This document shows, piece by piece, positions 1 through 11,512 of a stretch of 39,406 bases of DNA. Below the pieces are notes generated by a model. That model was not told the origin of the DNA, did not search any database, and worked only from the letters and a program-made list of their open reading frames with translations. Source of the stretch: an uncultured delta proteobacterium. GTDB lineage: Bacteria; Desulfobacterota; Desulfobulbia; Desulfobulbales; Desulfocapsaceae. The stretch's first letter is position 1, and the number at the start of each line of letters is the position of its first letter. The stretch is from contig CAIQWD010000099.1 of assembly GCA_903875445.1 (NCBI GenBank), positions 1 through 39,406 of the forward strand, written 5' to 3'. The position numbers were made by a program, and so were the translations under genes.

Positions 1-332
1 CAACTATTAAAGGGAAGTAAGAGAAGATTTCACTTCCTTTTGATGCGAATGCCTCAAAAAATAATACGTTGGAATTAGACATATCATTTTGCGAGAGTTC
101 TGACAAATTATTTTTTGTTGATGATAAAATTTCTTGCAAAGAATTTATTTCAGATATTGCCATGTCTGTATTCTGAATAGCATTATCTAATTCATTTTTT
201 AAATTTTGCAAATTTGATTTAAATGTATCTAAATTTTGAGACGTATTTTCCGAATATATTGTGTCCAAATCTCCTCTAACTTTTTCAAGAGAATTTTTTA
301 CTAAACTTAATTCGTCAAAATTTATTGTTTTC
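1..332 (-). other. Partial coiled-coil reading frame at left edge
   Basis: An open minus-strand frame runs from an in-frame TAG near 333 to the left edge, about 110 codons without a stop. The translation is rich in Leu, Asn, Ser, Glu and Lys with heptad-like spacing (for example NSLEKVRGDLDTIYSE), as in a coiled coil. No ATG or GTG lies near its beginning. The first candidate is a TTG at 266-268 with a purine-rich stretch too close upstream, and the first ATG is near 160. It could be a divergent gene with a TTG start, the remnant of a gene that lost its 5' end, or chance in AT-rich DNA. No family is recognised. Confidence 0.3.
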
Positions 333-559
333 TATAAAAACAATAAACATTTAATCAACAACAGAATGCTGATATGTTTTTATTAAGATGTTTAAAACAA
401 TGTTCATAAAAAACATATAACAATTTTTTTTTCTTATTAACACAATGTGTGCTGAATAATTACTTTTTTTAAATCAAATAGTTATACAAAAAACGAACAC
501 TTCAGTGCACATAATATATAATAAAAATAAATAAAGTATTCTTCGAAAGGAGTTTCTAA
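333..559 (+). promoter_or_regulatory. AT-rich leader and possible promoter of dnaN
   Basis: A strongly AT-rich non-coding stretch precedes dnaN. A perfect TATAAT lies at 517-522, but the -35 candidate 17 bp upstream (CGAACA, 494-499) is poor. One near-match to a DnaA box (TTATACAAA, 482-490) is present, and I saw no cluster of boxes. The dnaN ribosome-binding site AAAGGAG is at 546-552. The replication origin could be nearby but is not demonstrated here. Confidence 0.4.
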
Positions 560-1690
560 ATGGCACTCAACTTTACTGTAAACAAAAATGCTTTTCTTGA
601 AAGTCTTAATAGTCTTCAAAATATTTGTAATAAAAAAGGAACATTGGCTATTATTTCGAATATTTTAATAGAATCTTCAGATGGAGGGATACTGCTTACA
701 GGCACCGATTTAGAGGTTGGTTTGCAACTCTTTGTTTCTGCGGAAGTATACAAAGAAGGATCTTTAACACTCCCATCGAAAAAGATTTTTGAAATAGTAA
801 GAGAATCAGGCTCTGACAGTATATCCGTAGAAGAAATGGAGAACAGTTGGGTTATAATAAAAGCTGGATTAAGTACTTACAACCTTGCCGGAATGTCCAG
901 CAGTGAATTTCCCGAATTTCCTGAGTATCAGCCGGATAATTTTATTTCTTTAGAGTGTCATTATTTTCTTGAACTTATTGAAAAATGCATATTTTCAATC
1001 GCTAATGAGCAAGAAAATATTTACTCACTTACTTCTGTTCTTTTTGAAAAAGAAAAAATCGAAGATAGATACTTTTTAAGAATGGTATCTTCTGATGGCC
1101 ATAGACTCTCTATAATGCAAAAAGAGGTTTTTACAAATCTTGAAAAAATGGAACTCAATGAGGTTACTCTCATACCCAAAAAAGGTCTTCAGGAGTGGAA
1201 GAAATTTTGTGAAAATAGAGACAGTGTAGATATTTCTTTTGAAAAAAAACAGTTGGTTATACGTGATAAAAAAGCAATTATGGTAATACGTCTGAAACAT
1301 GGTGAATTTCCACAGTACTCTGCTATCATTAAAGCTGTTGAATTAACAAACTGCTTAAAGATAAATAGAATACCTTTCTTGGAATCTCTAAAAAGAATAA
1401 ATATTTTTACGGAAGACATTTTTCATACAATCCAACTGAATATTGATAAAGGACAAATGATTCTTTCATCGCAAAATGCCGATCTTGGTAATGCCAAGGA
1501 TGAATTGTCCATTACCTATGAGGGAAAACCATTAACCTTGGGTTTTAATTGTCGATATTTTATAGAGACACTCCAAGTAATGGACTGTGAAATTGTTGAT
1601 GCTTACATTAACTCCAACAGTAGTCCTTGCCTGATGAAATCCGAAGAAGATAATGGTTTTATAAGTATAATTATGCCGATGCAGTTGTAA
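560..1690 (+). CDS. dnaN: DNA polymerase III beta sliding clamp
   Basis: This is the ring-shaped processivity clamp that tethers the replicative polymerase to DNA. At 376 residues it has the usual length of the family and divides into three similar clamp domains of roughly 120 residues. Recognisable stretches are the N-terminal NKNAFLESLNSLQNICNKKG, LTGTDLEVGL in domain 1, LPSKKIFEIVRE, and the C-terminal IIMPMQL that fits the classic MPM(R/Q)L ending. The ATG is preceded by AAAGGAG at 546-552, which fixes the start. It is followed 36 bp later by gyrB in the same direction. dnaA is not seen upstream and recF is absent from the dnaN-gyrB gap. The gene is very AT-rich compared with genes on the right side of the window. 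Confidence 0.97.
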   Translation: MALNFTVNKNAFLESLNSLQNICNKKGTLAIISNILIESSDGGILLTGTDLEVGLQLFVSAEVYKEGSLTLPSKKIFEIVRESGSDSISVEEMENSWVIIKAGLSTYNLAGMSSSEFPEFPEYQPDNFISLECHYFLELIEKCIFSIANEQENIYSLTSVLFEKEKIEDRYFLRMVSSDGHRLSIMQKEVFTNLEKMELNEVTLIPKKGLQEWKKFCENRDSVDISFEKKQLVIRDKKAIMVIRLKHGEFPQYSAIIKAVELTNCLKINRIPFLESLKRINIFTEDIFHTIQLNIDKGQMILSSQNADLGNAKDELSITYEGKPLTLGFNCRYFIETLQVMDCEIVDAYINSNSSPCLMKSEEDNGFISIIMPMQL

Positions 1691-4138
<2,448 letters not shown>

Positions 4139-4186
4139 TTTCCTCTCGAAGAATCAAGATCTTAATCTCAAAGAATATTCTTTTAT

Positions 4187-6724
4187 ATGATGAACGACAC
4201 GACTCAAAGCGACAAAAATATTTCTTCTATTTCAATAGAAAAGGAACTCAAGAAATCTTACCTGGAATATGCAATGAGCGTCATAGTTGGTCGCGCTCTG
4301 CCCGATGTAAGGGATGGGTTGAAACCGGTTCATAGAAGGGCGTTATATGCCATGCGTGAACTTGGAGTTCAATATAACAGGCCTTATGTAAAGTCGGCAA
4401 GAATTGTCGGCGATGTGATTGGTAAATTTCATCCGCACGGAGATACTGCCGCCTACGACACAATAGTTCGCATGGCACAGAATTTTTCCATGCGCTACCC
4501 CTTGGTGGATGGACAGGGCAACTTCGGTTCCTTGGATGGAGATTCTCCCGCGGCTATGCGTTATACCGAAGCACGCATGACCAAAATTGACAGAGAAATT
4601 GTTGACGACCTCGACAAAGAAACTGTTGATTGGGTTCCCAATTATGACAATTCGCTTCTTGAACCATCGGTAATGCCAAGTAAGATACCAAATTTGCTCA
4701 TTAATGGATCTTCCGGGATTGCTGTTGGAATGGCCACCAACATACCTCCGCACAATATTACGGAGGTACTTAGGGCTCTTATTGCTCTTATTGAAGACCC
4801 GAATCTGACAGTTTACCAGATCATATCTTTAATCTCAGGACCGGATTTCCCGACAGGGGGTCAAATCTGTGGTCGTGCTGGAATTCGTGAAGCATATGAA
4901 ACCGGAAGAGGTATTATCGTCATTCGTGCTCTTACCCATGTTGAGAAAATCAAAGAAGGAAAGAGAGAAGCGATTGTTATTACTGAAATTCCCTATCAAG
5001 TTAATAAGGCCACGCTTGTTGAGAAAATCGCTGAACTTGTAAAAGATAAAAAGATTTCTTCTATTTCCGAAGTTCGTGATGAATCCGATAGGCATGGATT
5101 GCGAGTAGTTGTTGAATTAAAAAAAGATGAAGTTACCGATGTGGTCATTAATCAGCTTTATACAATGACACAATTACAAAAATCTTTCGGAATAATTCTC
5201 CTGGCGATTGTTAATAATCGTCCGGAAATTCTCAATATTAAACAAACTCTTGAGCATTTTATTCTACACAGAAAGATAATTGTTTATAGGAGAACAACAT
5301 TCGAGCTGAAAAAAGCTGAAGAAAAAGCTCATATTCTTCAAGGGTTAAATATTGCGGTTAGTAATATTGATGATGTTGTTTCTTTGATAAAAGGTTCAAA
5401 AAGTCCTGCGGAAGCAAAAGAAAAACTCATTACTATATATAATCTTAGTGATATCCAGGCACAAACAATTCTTGATATGCGTCTTCAGAGGCTTACTGGC
5501 CTGGAACGGGAAAAGATCATAAAAGATTACCAAGAGGTTTTGGTTGAAATAGATCGGCTAAGAAAAATTCTTAACGATGAATCTTTAATCCTGAAAATAA
5601 TTACAGAAGAATTTATTGAAATAATTGAACAATATGGTGACGAAAGGAGAACTGAAATAATCGATGCTACCGATGAAATCCTCCCTGAAGACCTTATAGC
5701 TCCTGAAGATATGGCGGTTACTATTACGCATTCCGGATATATAAAAAGAAATCCCGTTTCTTTATATAGATCGCAGCATCGAGGGGGGAAAGGTGTTACT
5801 GCTGTTAAAAACATTGAAGAAGATTTTGTATCTAATCTTTACGTCGCCTCTACCCTCGACACATTCTTGTTCTTCACAAATTATGGCAAGGTTTTTTGGC
5901 GTAAAGTTTATCAACTTCCCCTTGCAGGAAGAACTGCAAGAGGAAAAGCAATTGTGAATTTGTTAAATCTTGCCGATGACGAAAAACTGGCCGCAATTCT
6001 TCCTATAAGTAGTTTTGATGACGAAGAAAATAACAAAACCATTTTAATGGTCACCAAATTCGGAAGAATTAAAAAAACAAGCCTTCATGAATTTCACAAA
6101 CCACTTCGCAAGGGTAAAAGAGCGCTTACCATCAATGAAGGCGATGAGATAATTGCCGCTCATGTACTGAACGGACAAGACACGGTTTTGCTTGTAACAA
6201 AAAAAGGAATGTGTATTCACTTTGAAGAAACAGATTTAAGAATTATGGGCAGAACTGCTGCCGGAGTGAGAGGTATATCGCTTGGCCATGATGATGTTGT
6301 GGTGAGTGCAATTGTTGTAAATTCAAGTAATTCTATTCTTATTGTTACCGAAAACGGTTACGGCAAGAGAAGCCCTATTGAAGAATATAGACTGCAAAAA
6401 AGAGGAGGCAAAGGAGTTATTGGCATTAAGAAAAGTGATCGTAATGGCAATGTTATTGCCGCTAAACAAGTTGATGATGAAGAGCAAGTTATCCTTATTG
6501 CCGATTCAGGAAAAATGATTCGCATGGATCTCGGTTCTGTTCGTGTCATTGGCCGCAGCACTCAGGGGGTGACCCTTATTAATCTTGAAGAAAATGAAAA
6601 AGTTGTTGGCATGGACAGTGTTGCCAAAGATCGTAACGAAGACATGGATGCGGATTTTCTTGCCAATGACATTGAAGAAAATTTCGATACAGAGAGCAGT
6701 GAAATAATAGATTCGGATGAATGA
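4187..6724 (+). CDS. gyrA: DNA gyrase subunit A
   Basis: This is the DNA breakage-reunion subunit of gyrase. The catalytic tyrosine is Y126 in RYTEARM. The quinolone-resistance region reads [17 protein letters not shown], with Thr where E. coli has Ser83 and Asp at the position equal to Asp87. The C-terminal beta-pinwheel contains the GyrA box QKRGGKG near residue 740 and a related QHRGGKG blade near residue 527, which supports gyrase rather than ParC. The protein is 845 residues with an acidic tail. Two ATGs in tandem open the frame (4187 and 4190) and neither has a good ribosome-binding site. The stop overlaps the proposed start of gpsA. Confidence 0.97.
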   Translation: MMNDTTQSDKNISSISIEKELKKSYLEYAMSVIVGRALPDVRDGLKPVHRRALYAMRELGVQYNRPYVKSARIVGDVIGKFHPHGDTAAYDTIVRMAQNFSMRYPLVDGQGNFGSLDGDSPAAMRYTEARMTKIDREIVDDLDKETVDWVPNYDNSLLEPSVMPSKIPNLLINGSSGIAVGMATNIPPHNITEVLRALIALIEDPNLTVYQIISLISGPDFPTGGQICGRAGIREAYETGRGIIVIRALTHVEKIKEGKREAIVITEIPYQVNKATLVEKIAELVKDKKISSISEVRDESDRHGLRVVVELKKDEVTDVVINQLYTMTQLQKSFGIILLAIVNNRPEILNIKQTLEHFILHRKIIVYRRTTFELKKAEEKAHILQGLNIAVSNIDDVVSLIKGSKSPAEAKEKLITIYNLSDIQAQTILDMRLQRLTGLEREKIIKDYQEVLVEIDRLRKILNDESLILKIITEEFIEIIEQYGDERRTEIIDATDEILPEDLIAPEDMAVTITHSGYIKRNPVSLYRSQHRGGKGVTAVKNIEEDFVSNLYVASTLDTFLFFTNYGKVFWRKVYQLPLAGRTARGKAIVNLLNLADDEKLAAILPISSFDDEENNKTILMVTKFGRIKKTSLHEFHKPLRKGKRALTINEGDEIIAAHVLNGQDTVLLVTKKGMCIHFEETDLRIMGRTAAGVRGISLGHDDVVVSAIVVNSSNSILIVTENGYGKRSPIEEYRLQKRGGKGVIGIKKSDRNGNVIAAKQVDDEEQVILIADSGKMIRMDLGSVRVIGRSTQGVTLINLEENEKVVGMDSVAKDRNEDMDADFLANDIEENFDTESSEIIDSDE

Positions 6725-7736
6725 TTCCATGAGTATCGCGGTGATAGGGTCCGGCTCATGGGGTACTGCTCTGTCCGTTCTTTTATCGAGAAACGGCTAT
6801 GATGTGAAACTTTGGGGTCACAAAAAGAAACATGTTAACCAACTGTTAATAGACCGAGAAAACAAGATCTATCTTCCAGGAATACTCTTTCCTGAAAATC
6901 TTTCACCGGAGTTCGAGTTAAAAGCTGCTGTTCAAGGGGCCAACCTAGTTGTGATGGTGGTCCCTTCTCATGGATTCAGAGATGTTTTTTTAAAGGTATT
7001 TCCTTTCCTGGAACCCAACTGTCGACTGGTATCGGCCGTCAAAGGTATTGAAAATGAAAGCCTTTTGACAATGACTCAGGTTATGGCTGAAGTTCTAGGT
7101 GGGGCGGGTGAAATTGTAAAAAATATTGAAATTGGTGTTTTATCAGGGCCTTCATTTGCAAAAGAAGTAGCTATGTGCCTCCCGACAGCAGTGACAATAG
7201 GATTTAAAAATCTGCAAACTGCGATTGAAATTCAAAAAATATTTACAAATGAATATTTCAGGGTCTATGCCAGTCGGGATGTTGTCGGATTAGAAGTGAG
7301 TGCAGCTTTGAAAAATGTCATAGCAATTGCAGCCGGAGTGTGCGAAGGACTTGGTTACGGTCTTAACACACGAGCAGCTCTTATCACTAGAGGGCTTGCT
7401 GAAATCAGGCGACTGGGAAACCGGCTTAATGCGGATGATGCCACGTTTTCAGGACTCAGTGGGATGGGCGACCTTATACTCACCTGCACAGGAGATCTCA
7501 GCCGCAATAGAACGGTGGGTATAAGCCTAGGTAAGGGTAAAAAATTAAAAGAAATTGTAGATGAAATGAGCATGGTGGCCGAGGGAATTAAAACCACCAA
7601 GTCGGCGTATGATTTAGCAACTCGACTCAAGATAGAAATGCCAATCCTGGAACAGGTTTATCAAATTATTTATAAAAACAAAGAGTGTTCCTTGGCTGTC
7701 CGTGACTTGTTGAAAAGAGAATCGAAAGTTGAATAA
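6717..7736 (+). CDS. gpsA: Glycerol-3-phosphate dehydrogenase [NAD(P)+]
   Basis: This soluble enzyme reduces dihydroxyacetone phosphate to sn-glycerol 3-phosphate, the backbone of membrane phospholipids. The N-terminal dinucleotide-binding motif is [13 protein letters not shown]. Further GpsA signatures are [20 protein letters not shown], the catalytic lysine region [15 protein letters not shown], and [11 protein letters not shown]. The length of 339 residues is typical. The first ATG (6717) overlaps the end of gyrA by 8 bp. A second ATG at 6729 sits just after the gyrA stop and directly before the nucleotide-binding fold, and is an equally credible start. It is co-directional with gyrA and ends 13 bp from the converging RdgB gene. 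Confidence 0.95.
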   Translation: MNDSMSIAVIGSGSWGTALSVLLSRNGYDVKLWGHKKKHVNQLLIDRENKIYLPGILFPENLSPEFELKAAVQGANLVVMVVPSHGFRDVFLKVFPFLEPNCRLVSAVKGIENESLLTMTQVMAEVLGGAGEIVKNIEIGVLSGPSFAKEVAMCLPTAVTIGFKNLQTAIEIQKIFTNEYFRVYASRDVVGLEVSAALKNVIAIAAGVCEGLGYGLNTRAALITRGLAEIRRLGNRLNADDATFSGLSGMGDLILTCTGDLSRNRTVGISLGKGKKLKEIVDEMSMVAEGIKTTKSAYDLATRLKIEMPILEQVYQIIYKNKECSLAVRDLLKRESKVE

Positions 7737-7749
7737 ATTTCAACTGCAA

Positions 7750-8418
7750 TTAGAGTTCATCCGACCAGTCTTTATTTGCAAATAAGCTGTGATCAGGCTT
7801 TGCCGGACGCTCCTCATTTAATCGATTTTCCACCCATTTTTTAATGCTTTTTAACTCATTTTTCACCTCAGCCAGAGCCTTTCCTCGGTGACTGACGCGG
7901 CTTTTTTCGTCCATTGTAAGTTCTGCAAAAGTTTTTCCGAATTCTTCAAATAAAAAGATTGGGTCATAACCAAAACCATTTTCGCCTCTTTTCACATCGA
8001 TAATTGTTCCATCACACCTGCCAACGTAGGTAAGTGCAGGTCCCGAGGGAACAGCCAATGAAAGAACACACTGAAAATAGGCACTGCGATTTTTCACACC
8101 AACAAGTTCATCCAACAACTTTTGACAATTTTCATCATCGCTCGCCTTTTCACCGGCAAACCTTGCAGAATACACACCCGGCCGACCAGAAAGAGCGTCA
8201 ACCACTAAACCGGAATCATCAGCCAATGCCGGCAAACCTAAAATTTTGGCCGTGTGCAGAGCTTTTTTGTAGGCATTTTCCTCAAAAGTGACTCCATCTT
8301 CAATTGCCAGAGGGAGTGGTCCAAACTGGTCTAGGGAAACTATCTCGATATCAAGACCCTTCAGGATCTCTTGAAACTCTCGTAATTTATTGCGATTGTT
8401 TGTCGCTATTACCAACAT
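7750..8418 (-). CDS. rdgB: XTP/dITP diphosphatase (RdgB/HAM1 family)
   Basis: This housecleaning pyrophosphatase hydrolyses ITP, dITP and XTP and so keeps deaminated purines out of nucleic acids. The family motifs are clear: VIATNNRNKLREF at the N-terminus for substrate binding, ADDSGLVVDALSGRPGVYSARF around the catalytic acids, GFGYDPIF, and the C-terminal SHRGKAL. I chose the ATG at 8418 because the conserved beta strand begins immediately after it. A GTG at 8433 and an ATG at 8427 in the same frame would add five or three residues, and none has a clear ribosome-binding site. The C-terminal tail is longer than in E. coli RdgB. It converges with gpsA and lies downstream of queH. Confidence 0.94.
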   Translation of the reverse strand: MLVIATNNRNKLREFQEILKGLDIEIVSLDQFGPLPLAIEDGVTFEENAYKKALHTAKILGLPALADDSGLVVDALSGRPGVYSARFAGEKASDDENCQKLLDELVGVKNRSAYFQCVLSLAVPSGPALTYVGRCDGTIIDVKRGENGFGYDPIFLFEEFGKTFAELTMDEKSRVSHRGKALAEVKNELKSIKKWVENRLNEERPAKPDHSLFANKDWSDEL

Positions 8419-8450
8419 TGTGAACATAATCACTGCCAGAGTCTAAATTT

Positions 8451-8987
8451 TTATCTAAAAGATTTGTCATATCGCTCCTGTTCGCTATAGATGCAGCCAC
8501 AATACGATTGACGATACATATCGAGTTCTCTCGCTTTATCTACTCCAAACTGCCAACCTTCACGGAAATCCTGGTATAAAAAAGGGATATTGTGCTGAGT
8601 CGAAATTGTATTGCACAGAGACGTGATAAGGTCGTGACGTTGATACTTGCTGTACAAAAGAGTTGTGGTAAAGGCATCGAAATCTAACTCTTTGGCAACT
8701 CTCGCGGTTCTTTCCAGCCTCATGGAGTAACAGATCCGACATCTTTCGGCTTCATGGAACACCGTTTTACGAAGAAAATCAATTAGCCTGTATTGTTTTT
8801 CAGCAACAAGGGGCAGACTAAGGTTGTCAGCATAGAGTCTTAGGGTGTCAGACCTCTTTTTAAACTCACGAAAGGGGTGAATATTGGGATTAAAAAAAAA
8901 TACCGTTACCTCTTGGCCTTGATCTTTTAGTAAAGAATAAGGGTAAATAAGGCAAGGCGCGCAACAGGTGTGGAGAAGCACCTTCAT
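8451..8987 (-). CDS. queH: Epoxyqueuosine reductase QueH
   Basis: QueH carries out the last step of queuosine synthesis, reducing epoxyqueuosine in the wobble base of GUN-anticodon tRNAs. It replaces the unrelated, cobalamin-dependent QueG in many anaerobes. The diagnostic cysteine motifs are all visible: LLHTCCAPC near the N-terminus, CRICYSMR in the middle, YSKYQRHD, and YCGCIYSE near the C-terminus. Length is 178 residues from the ATG at 8987. A TTG at 8996 in the same frame would add three residues and overlap the stop of the upstream regulator. It is directly downstream of the sigma-54 activator gene and 32 bp upstream of the RdgB gene, so the three probably share a transcript. No other queuosine genes lie in the window. 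Confidence 0.93.
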   Translation of the reverse strand: MKVLLHTCCAPCLIYPYSLLKDQGQEVTVFFFNPNIHPFREFKKRSDTLRLYADNLSLPLVAEKQYRLIDFLRKTVFHEAERCRICYSMRLERTARVAKELDFDAFTTTLLYSKYQRHDLITSLCNTISTQHNIPFLYQDFREGWQFGVDKARELDMYRQSYCGCIYSEQERYDKSFR

Positions 8988-8992
8988 TTCAA

Positions 8993-10546
8993 TCAAATTT
9001 TGTAGAATTTCGGATCAATCGAATATTGATGGATCTTGTAATTGATTATCCGCAAACTGGTGTCGAGATCTTTTGCAGTTTTTGTCTGATTTCCGTTATT
9101 TCTTTTAAGACCTTCAATGATAAGTTCTTTTTCAAAATTGGCTACGGCAACAGCCAAGGAGTAGGGGTTTTCACGTTTTGAAAGTTCCGCTGTTTGCAGA
9201 GTGGGTGGCAGGTGAAGGCCCTTAATTGTGTCACTATCGCATATAATTACAGCTCGTTCCATACAATTCTGCAACTCACGGACGTTTCCCGGCCAATGGT
9301 ATTGAATGAGCATGTCAATGGCGGATGTTGATATTCTCCTGATTTTTTTATTATTTTCCTTTGAGAATTTTTCAAGAAAAAATTCGGCAATAAGCAGAAT
9401 ATCGGTTCTCCGCTCGCGCAGAGGGGGCATATAAATCGGAAATACATTTAACCGATAGTAGAGGTCCTCCCGAAAAAATTTCTCGGATACCGCTTTTTCG
9501 AGATCGCGGTTAGTTGCAGCCACAAGACGAACATCACAGCTTAATTGTTGCGTAGATCCAAGTCGCTGAAAGGTTCGTTCCTGCACCACATTGAGAAGCT
9601 TAACCTGAACAGAATTACTGATTTCGCCAATTTCATCCAAAAAAAGAGTTCCACCCTCAGCTTGTTCAAAGCGACCAATTTTTCTTTCATTGGCGCCGGT
9701 AAAAGCCCCCTTTTCATGGCCGAAGAGTTCACTTTCAAGAAGGGTTTCAGGGAGAGCAGAGCAATTTACCACGACAAAGGGTTTGCTCTTACGCCGCCCA
9801 TTATAATGTAAGGCCTTGGCGACTAATGTTTTTCCCGTACCCGATTCCCCTCGCAAAAGGACAGTTGCATTTGAGTCGACAACCCGGTGGATCATCTCAT
9901 AAACATCCTGCATGCGGCTGGAATTGCCAATTATGTCATTAATTTTGTTTTTATCGGAAAGCTCTCTTTTCAGTTTTAAATTTTCCGTTTGAAGTTCTTC
10001 AGTCTCCCTGTTTACCTTTTGGATTCGAACCACAGTTTGAGCAATAAGACTCGAAAGTACAGTAAGATACCTAAGGTCAGTGTTAGCTTGTTCACCAATA
10101 CCATCTTGGTAAAATCTGTCTATACTGAGGGCACCAATTACATTTTGACCATCTTTAATCGGAACACAAAGAAAGGATTTTTTTTGTTCCGCGATATTAC
10201 CTCTCGATTTTGTTCTATTCAAAAAAAGTGGTTCCTCTGAGATTTGCGGAACGATTATAGGTTCCCCTGTAGAAACAACTCTGCCGGTAATCCCCTCCCC
10301 TATACGGTATTTCCCCCTTTTTTTCCCTTCGGCGGTTATACCGTAAGCCACCTCAATCTCAAGTTTACCGGTAAGAGGGTTAACAATTGTGACAGTGCCA
10401 TTATCCATGCCCTTCATGTCGGAAAGAACCTGCATGGTTTTTTCAAGACATTCGCGAACTTCAAGCGATGAGGCAAGTTGTTTGGTTATTTCATAAAGAA
10501 CAGTCAGATCTTCCAACTGTTTTGAAATATCAATCTTTAAAGACAT
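8993..10546 (-). CDS. NifA-like sigma-54-dependent transcriptional activator
   Basis: This is an enhancer-binding protein that would drive open-complex formation by sigma-54 RNA polymerase. It has 517 residues in three parts: an N-terminal GAF sensor (about 20-175, with [16 protein letters not shown]), an AAA+ ATPase (about 205-435) with Walker A GESGTGKT near 230, the sigma-54 contact loop GAFTGA near 280 and Walker [12 protein letters not shown], and a Fis-type helix-turn-helix at the C-terminus (about 475-510). The GAF-AAA-Fis order and the GAF sequence resemble NifA. No nif genes and no convincing -24/-12 promoter were found in the window, so the target and ligand are unknown. There is no receiver domain, so control is probably by small-molecule or protein binding to the GAF domain. 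Confidence 0.92.
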   Translation of the reverse strand: MSLKIDISKQLEDLTVLYEITKQLASSLEVRECLEKTMQVLSDMKGMDNGTVTIVNPLTGKLEIEVAYGITAEGKKRGKYRIGEGITGRVVSTGEPIIVPQISEEPLFLNRTKSRGNIAEQKKSFLCVPIKDGQNVIGALSIDRFYQDGIGEQANTDLRYLTVLSSLIAQTVVRIQKVNRETEELQTENLKLKRELSDKNKINDIIGNSSRMQDVYEMIHRVVDSNATVLLRGESGTGKTLVAKALHYNGRRKSKPFVVVNCSALPETLLESELFGHEKGAFTGANERKIGRFEQAEGGTLFLDEIGEISNSVQVKLLNVVQERTFQRLGSTQQLSCDVRLVAATNRDLEKAVSEKFFREDLYYRLNVFPIYMPPLRERRTDILLIAEFFLEKFSKENNKKIRRISTSAIDMLIQYHWPGNVRELQNCMERAVIICDSDTIKGLHLPPTLQTAELSKRENPYSLAVAVANFEKELIIEGLKRNNGNQTKTAKDLDTSLRIINYKIHQYSIDPKFYKI

Positions 10547-10683
10547 AGACTATAGGGGGGGGATGAGATGTAACTTAGGAACAGTAATTGTGATAACTAT
10601 AACAAAAAATTCACATCAATTCGAATCATTATTACAAAAATGTGTAAATATCGGGTTGTTAACTGTTTTTATTGAGCATAGAG

Positions 10684-10712
10684 TTGACAGATATTCTATC
10701 AAATGGTACAAA
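10684..10712 (+). promoter_or_regulatory. Promoter for the tRNA-Ser pair
   Basis: A perfect -35 TTGACA (10684-10689) and a -10 TACAAA (10707-10712) are separated by 17 bp. They lie just upstream of the first tRNA-Ser, with the expected transcription start a few bases before the mature 5' end. Confidence 0.65.
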
Positions 10713-10721
10713 GTGCTCCAC

Positions 10722-10807
10722 GGAGGAATGGCCGAGTGGTTTAAGGCGGCGGTCTTGAAAACCGTTGTACGAAAGTACCGTGGGTTCGAATCCTACTTCC
10801 TCCGCCA
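10722..10807 (+). tRNA. tRNA-Ser (anticodon TGA)
   Basis: The acceptor stem GGAGGAA pairs with TTCCTCC and the CCA end is encoded (10805-10807). The anticodon loop CTTGAAA has TGA at 10756-10758. The long variable arm expected of a class II serine tRNA is present (TTGTACGAAAGTACCG region), and the T loop reads GGTTCGAATCC. It would read UCA and probably other UCN codons. Confidence 0.95.
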
Positions 10808-10825
10808 AAGAAATGAAAATGATAC

Positions 10826-10917
10826 GGAGAGGTGACCGAGAGGCCGATGGTGCTCGCCTGCTAAGCGAGTGTGGGGGTAAAACTCCACCGAGGGTTCGAA
10901 TCCCTCCTTCTCCGCCA
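10826..10917 (+). tRNA. tRNA-Ser (anticodon GCT)
   Basis: The acceptor GGAGAGG pairs with CCTTCTCC-side bases (one G-U) and CCA is encoded at 10915-10917. The anticodon stem CTCGC/GCGAG encloses the loop CTGCTAA with GCT at 10860-10862. A long variable arm (GTGGGGGTAAAACTCCAC) marks it as a serine tRNA. It lies 18 bp after the first tRNA-Ser and is probably co-transcribed. Only a weak hairpin followed by a T run (about 10949-10963) could end the transcript. Confidence 0.95.
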
Positions 10918-10976
10918 AGGAAATGAAAAGAACCTATGTCTCCTCCCGAGTCATACTCTTTTTGTGTTGTTTCTGT

Positions 10977-11456
10977 TCATAATCCCCAAACAAACTCGGA
11001 CTTAACCCATCCACTCAAACCTGACTCATGGCGAACTTGAAGCCAGGGCCCCTTTTTTTCAAGCGCGGAAAAAACAACTCCGTAATAGGCGTTACCGATA
11101 ATAGGATTATTGGTACTTGGACCACTGCGGATATTAATTGTTTTTTCTTCTCCTTTGTTGGCTTTAACTATAACCTGCTGGCTCTTTTGTAGTCGGGATT
11201 TGTGAATCCAGCCTGTTTCGTTCTCAAAATCCTTTACCATCAGCCAATCACCTTGTTTTTTTAAAACCTCCAGGGGAAATCCATTGCCATACTCCCAAAG
11301 CGTCTTAGATTTTTGGTCGGGACTGGTTCGTAAATTTACTTTGTCGCCCTGAATACTCAATACTTCGCAAAACCCCTTTTCTTGCTGGGGAAAGATTATA
11401 AAGAGAAAAAAGAGAAAAAAAACTTTTGTTAAAAGTCTCTGAAAATCCGATGTCAT
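10977..11456 (-). CDS. Exported protein with two bacterial SH3 domains
   Basis: A protein of 159 residues with an N-terminal hydrophobic export segment (about residues 9-25, KVFFLFFLFIIF). The export segment could be a cleaved signal peptide or a membrane anchor. Two tandem SH3b modules follow, each starting with the classic VNLR(T/S) or INIRSGPS strand: residues about 30-85 (KVNLRTSPDQKSKTLWEYGNG, ending GWIHKSRL) and about 95-157 (INIRSGPSTNNPIIG, ending GWVKSEFVWGL). Such modules bind peptidoglycan or serve as envelope protein-interaction domains, so the site of action is the periplasm. It is transcribed with parB and parA but separated from parB by 56 bp, and no partition role is implied. 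No catalytic domain is attached. Confidence 0.85.
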   Translation of the reverse strand: MTSDFQRLLTKVFFLFFLFIIFPQQEKGFCEVLSIQGDKVNLRTSPDQKSKTLWEYGNGFPLEVLKKQGDWLMVKDFENETGWIHKSRLQKSQQVIVKANKGEEKTINIRSGPSTNNPIIGNAYYGVVFSALEKKGPWLQVRHESGLSGWVKSEFVWGL

Positions 11457-11512
11457 AATTTAATTCCTGTAAAAATCAAAAAGAACGAAGAGTCGAAGAA
11501 ACAATAGGATAA

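Noticed and set aside
482-490. Possible DnaA box TTATACAAA upstream of dnaN
   Set aside because: It has one mismatch to the consensus and stands alone in AT-rich DNA, so it does not establish an origin.
10563-10835. Plus-strand 90-codon frame near the serine tRNAs
   Set aside because: It runs through the first tRNA gene, so it cannot be a real protein gene.
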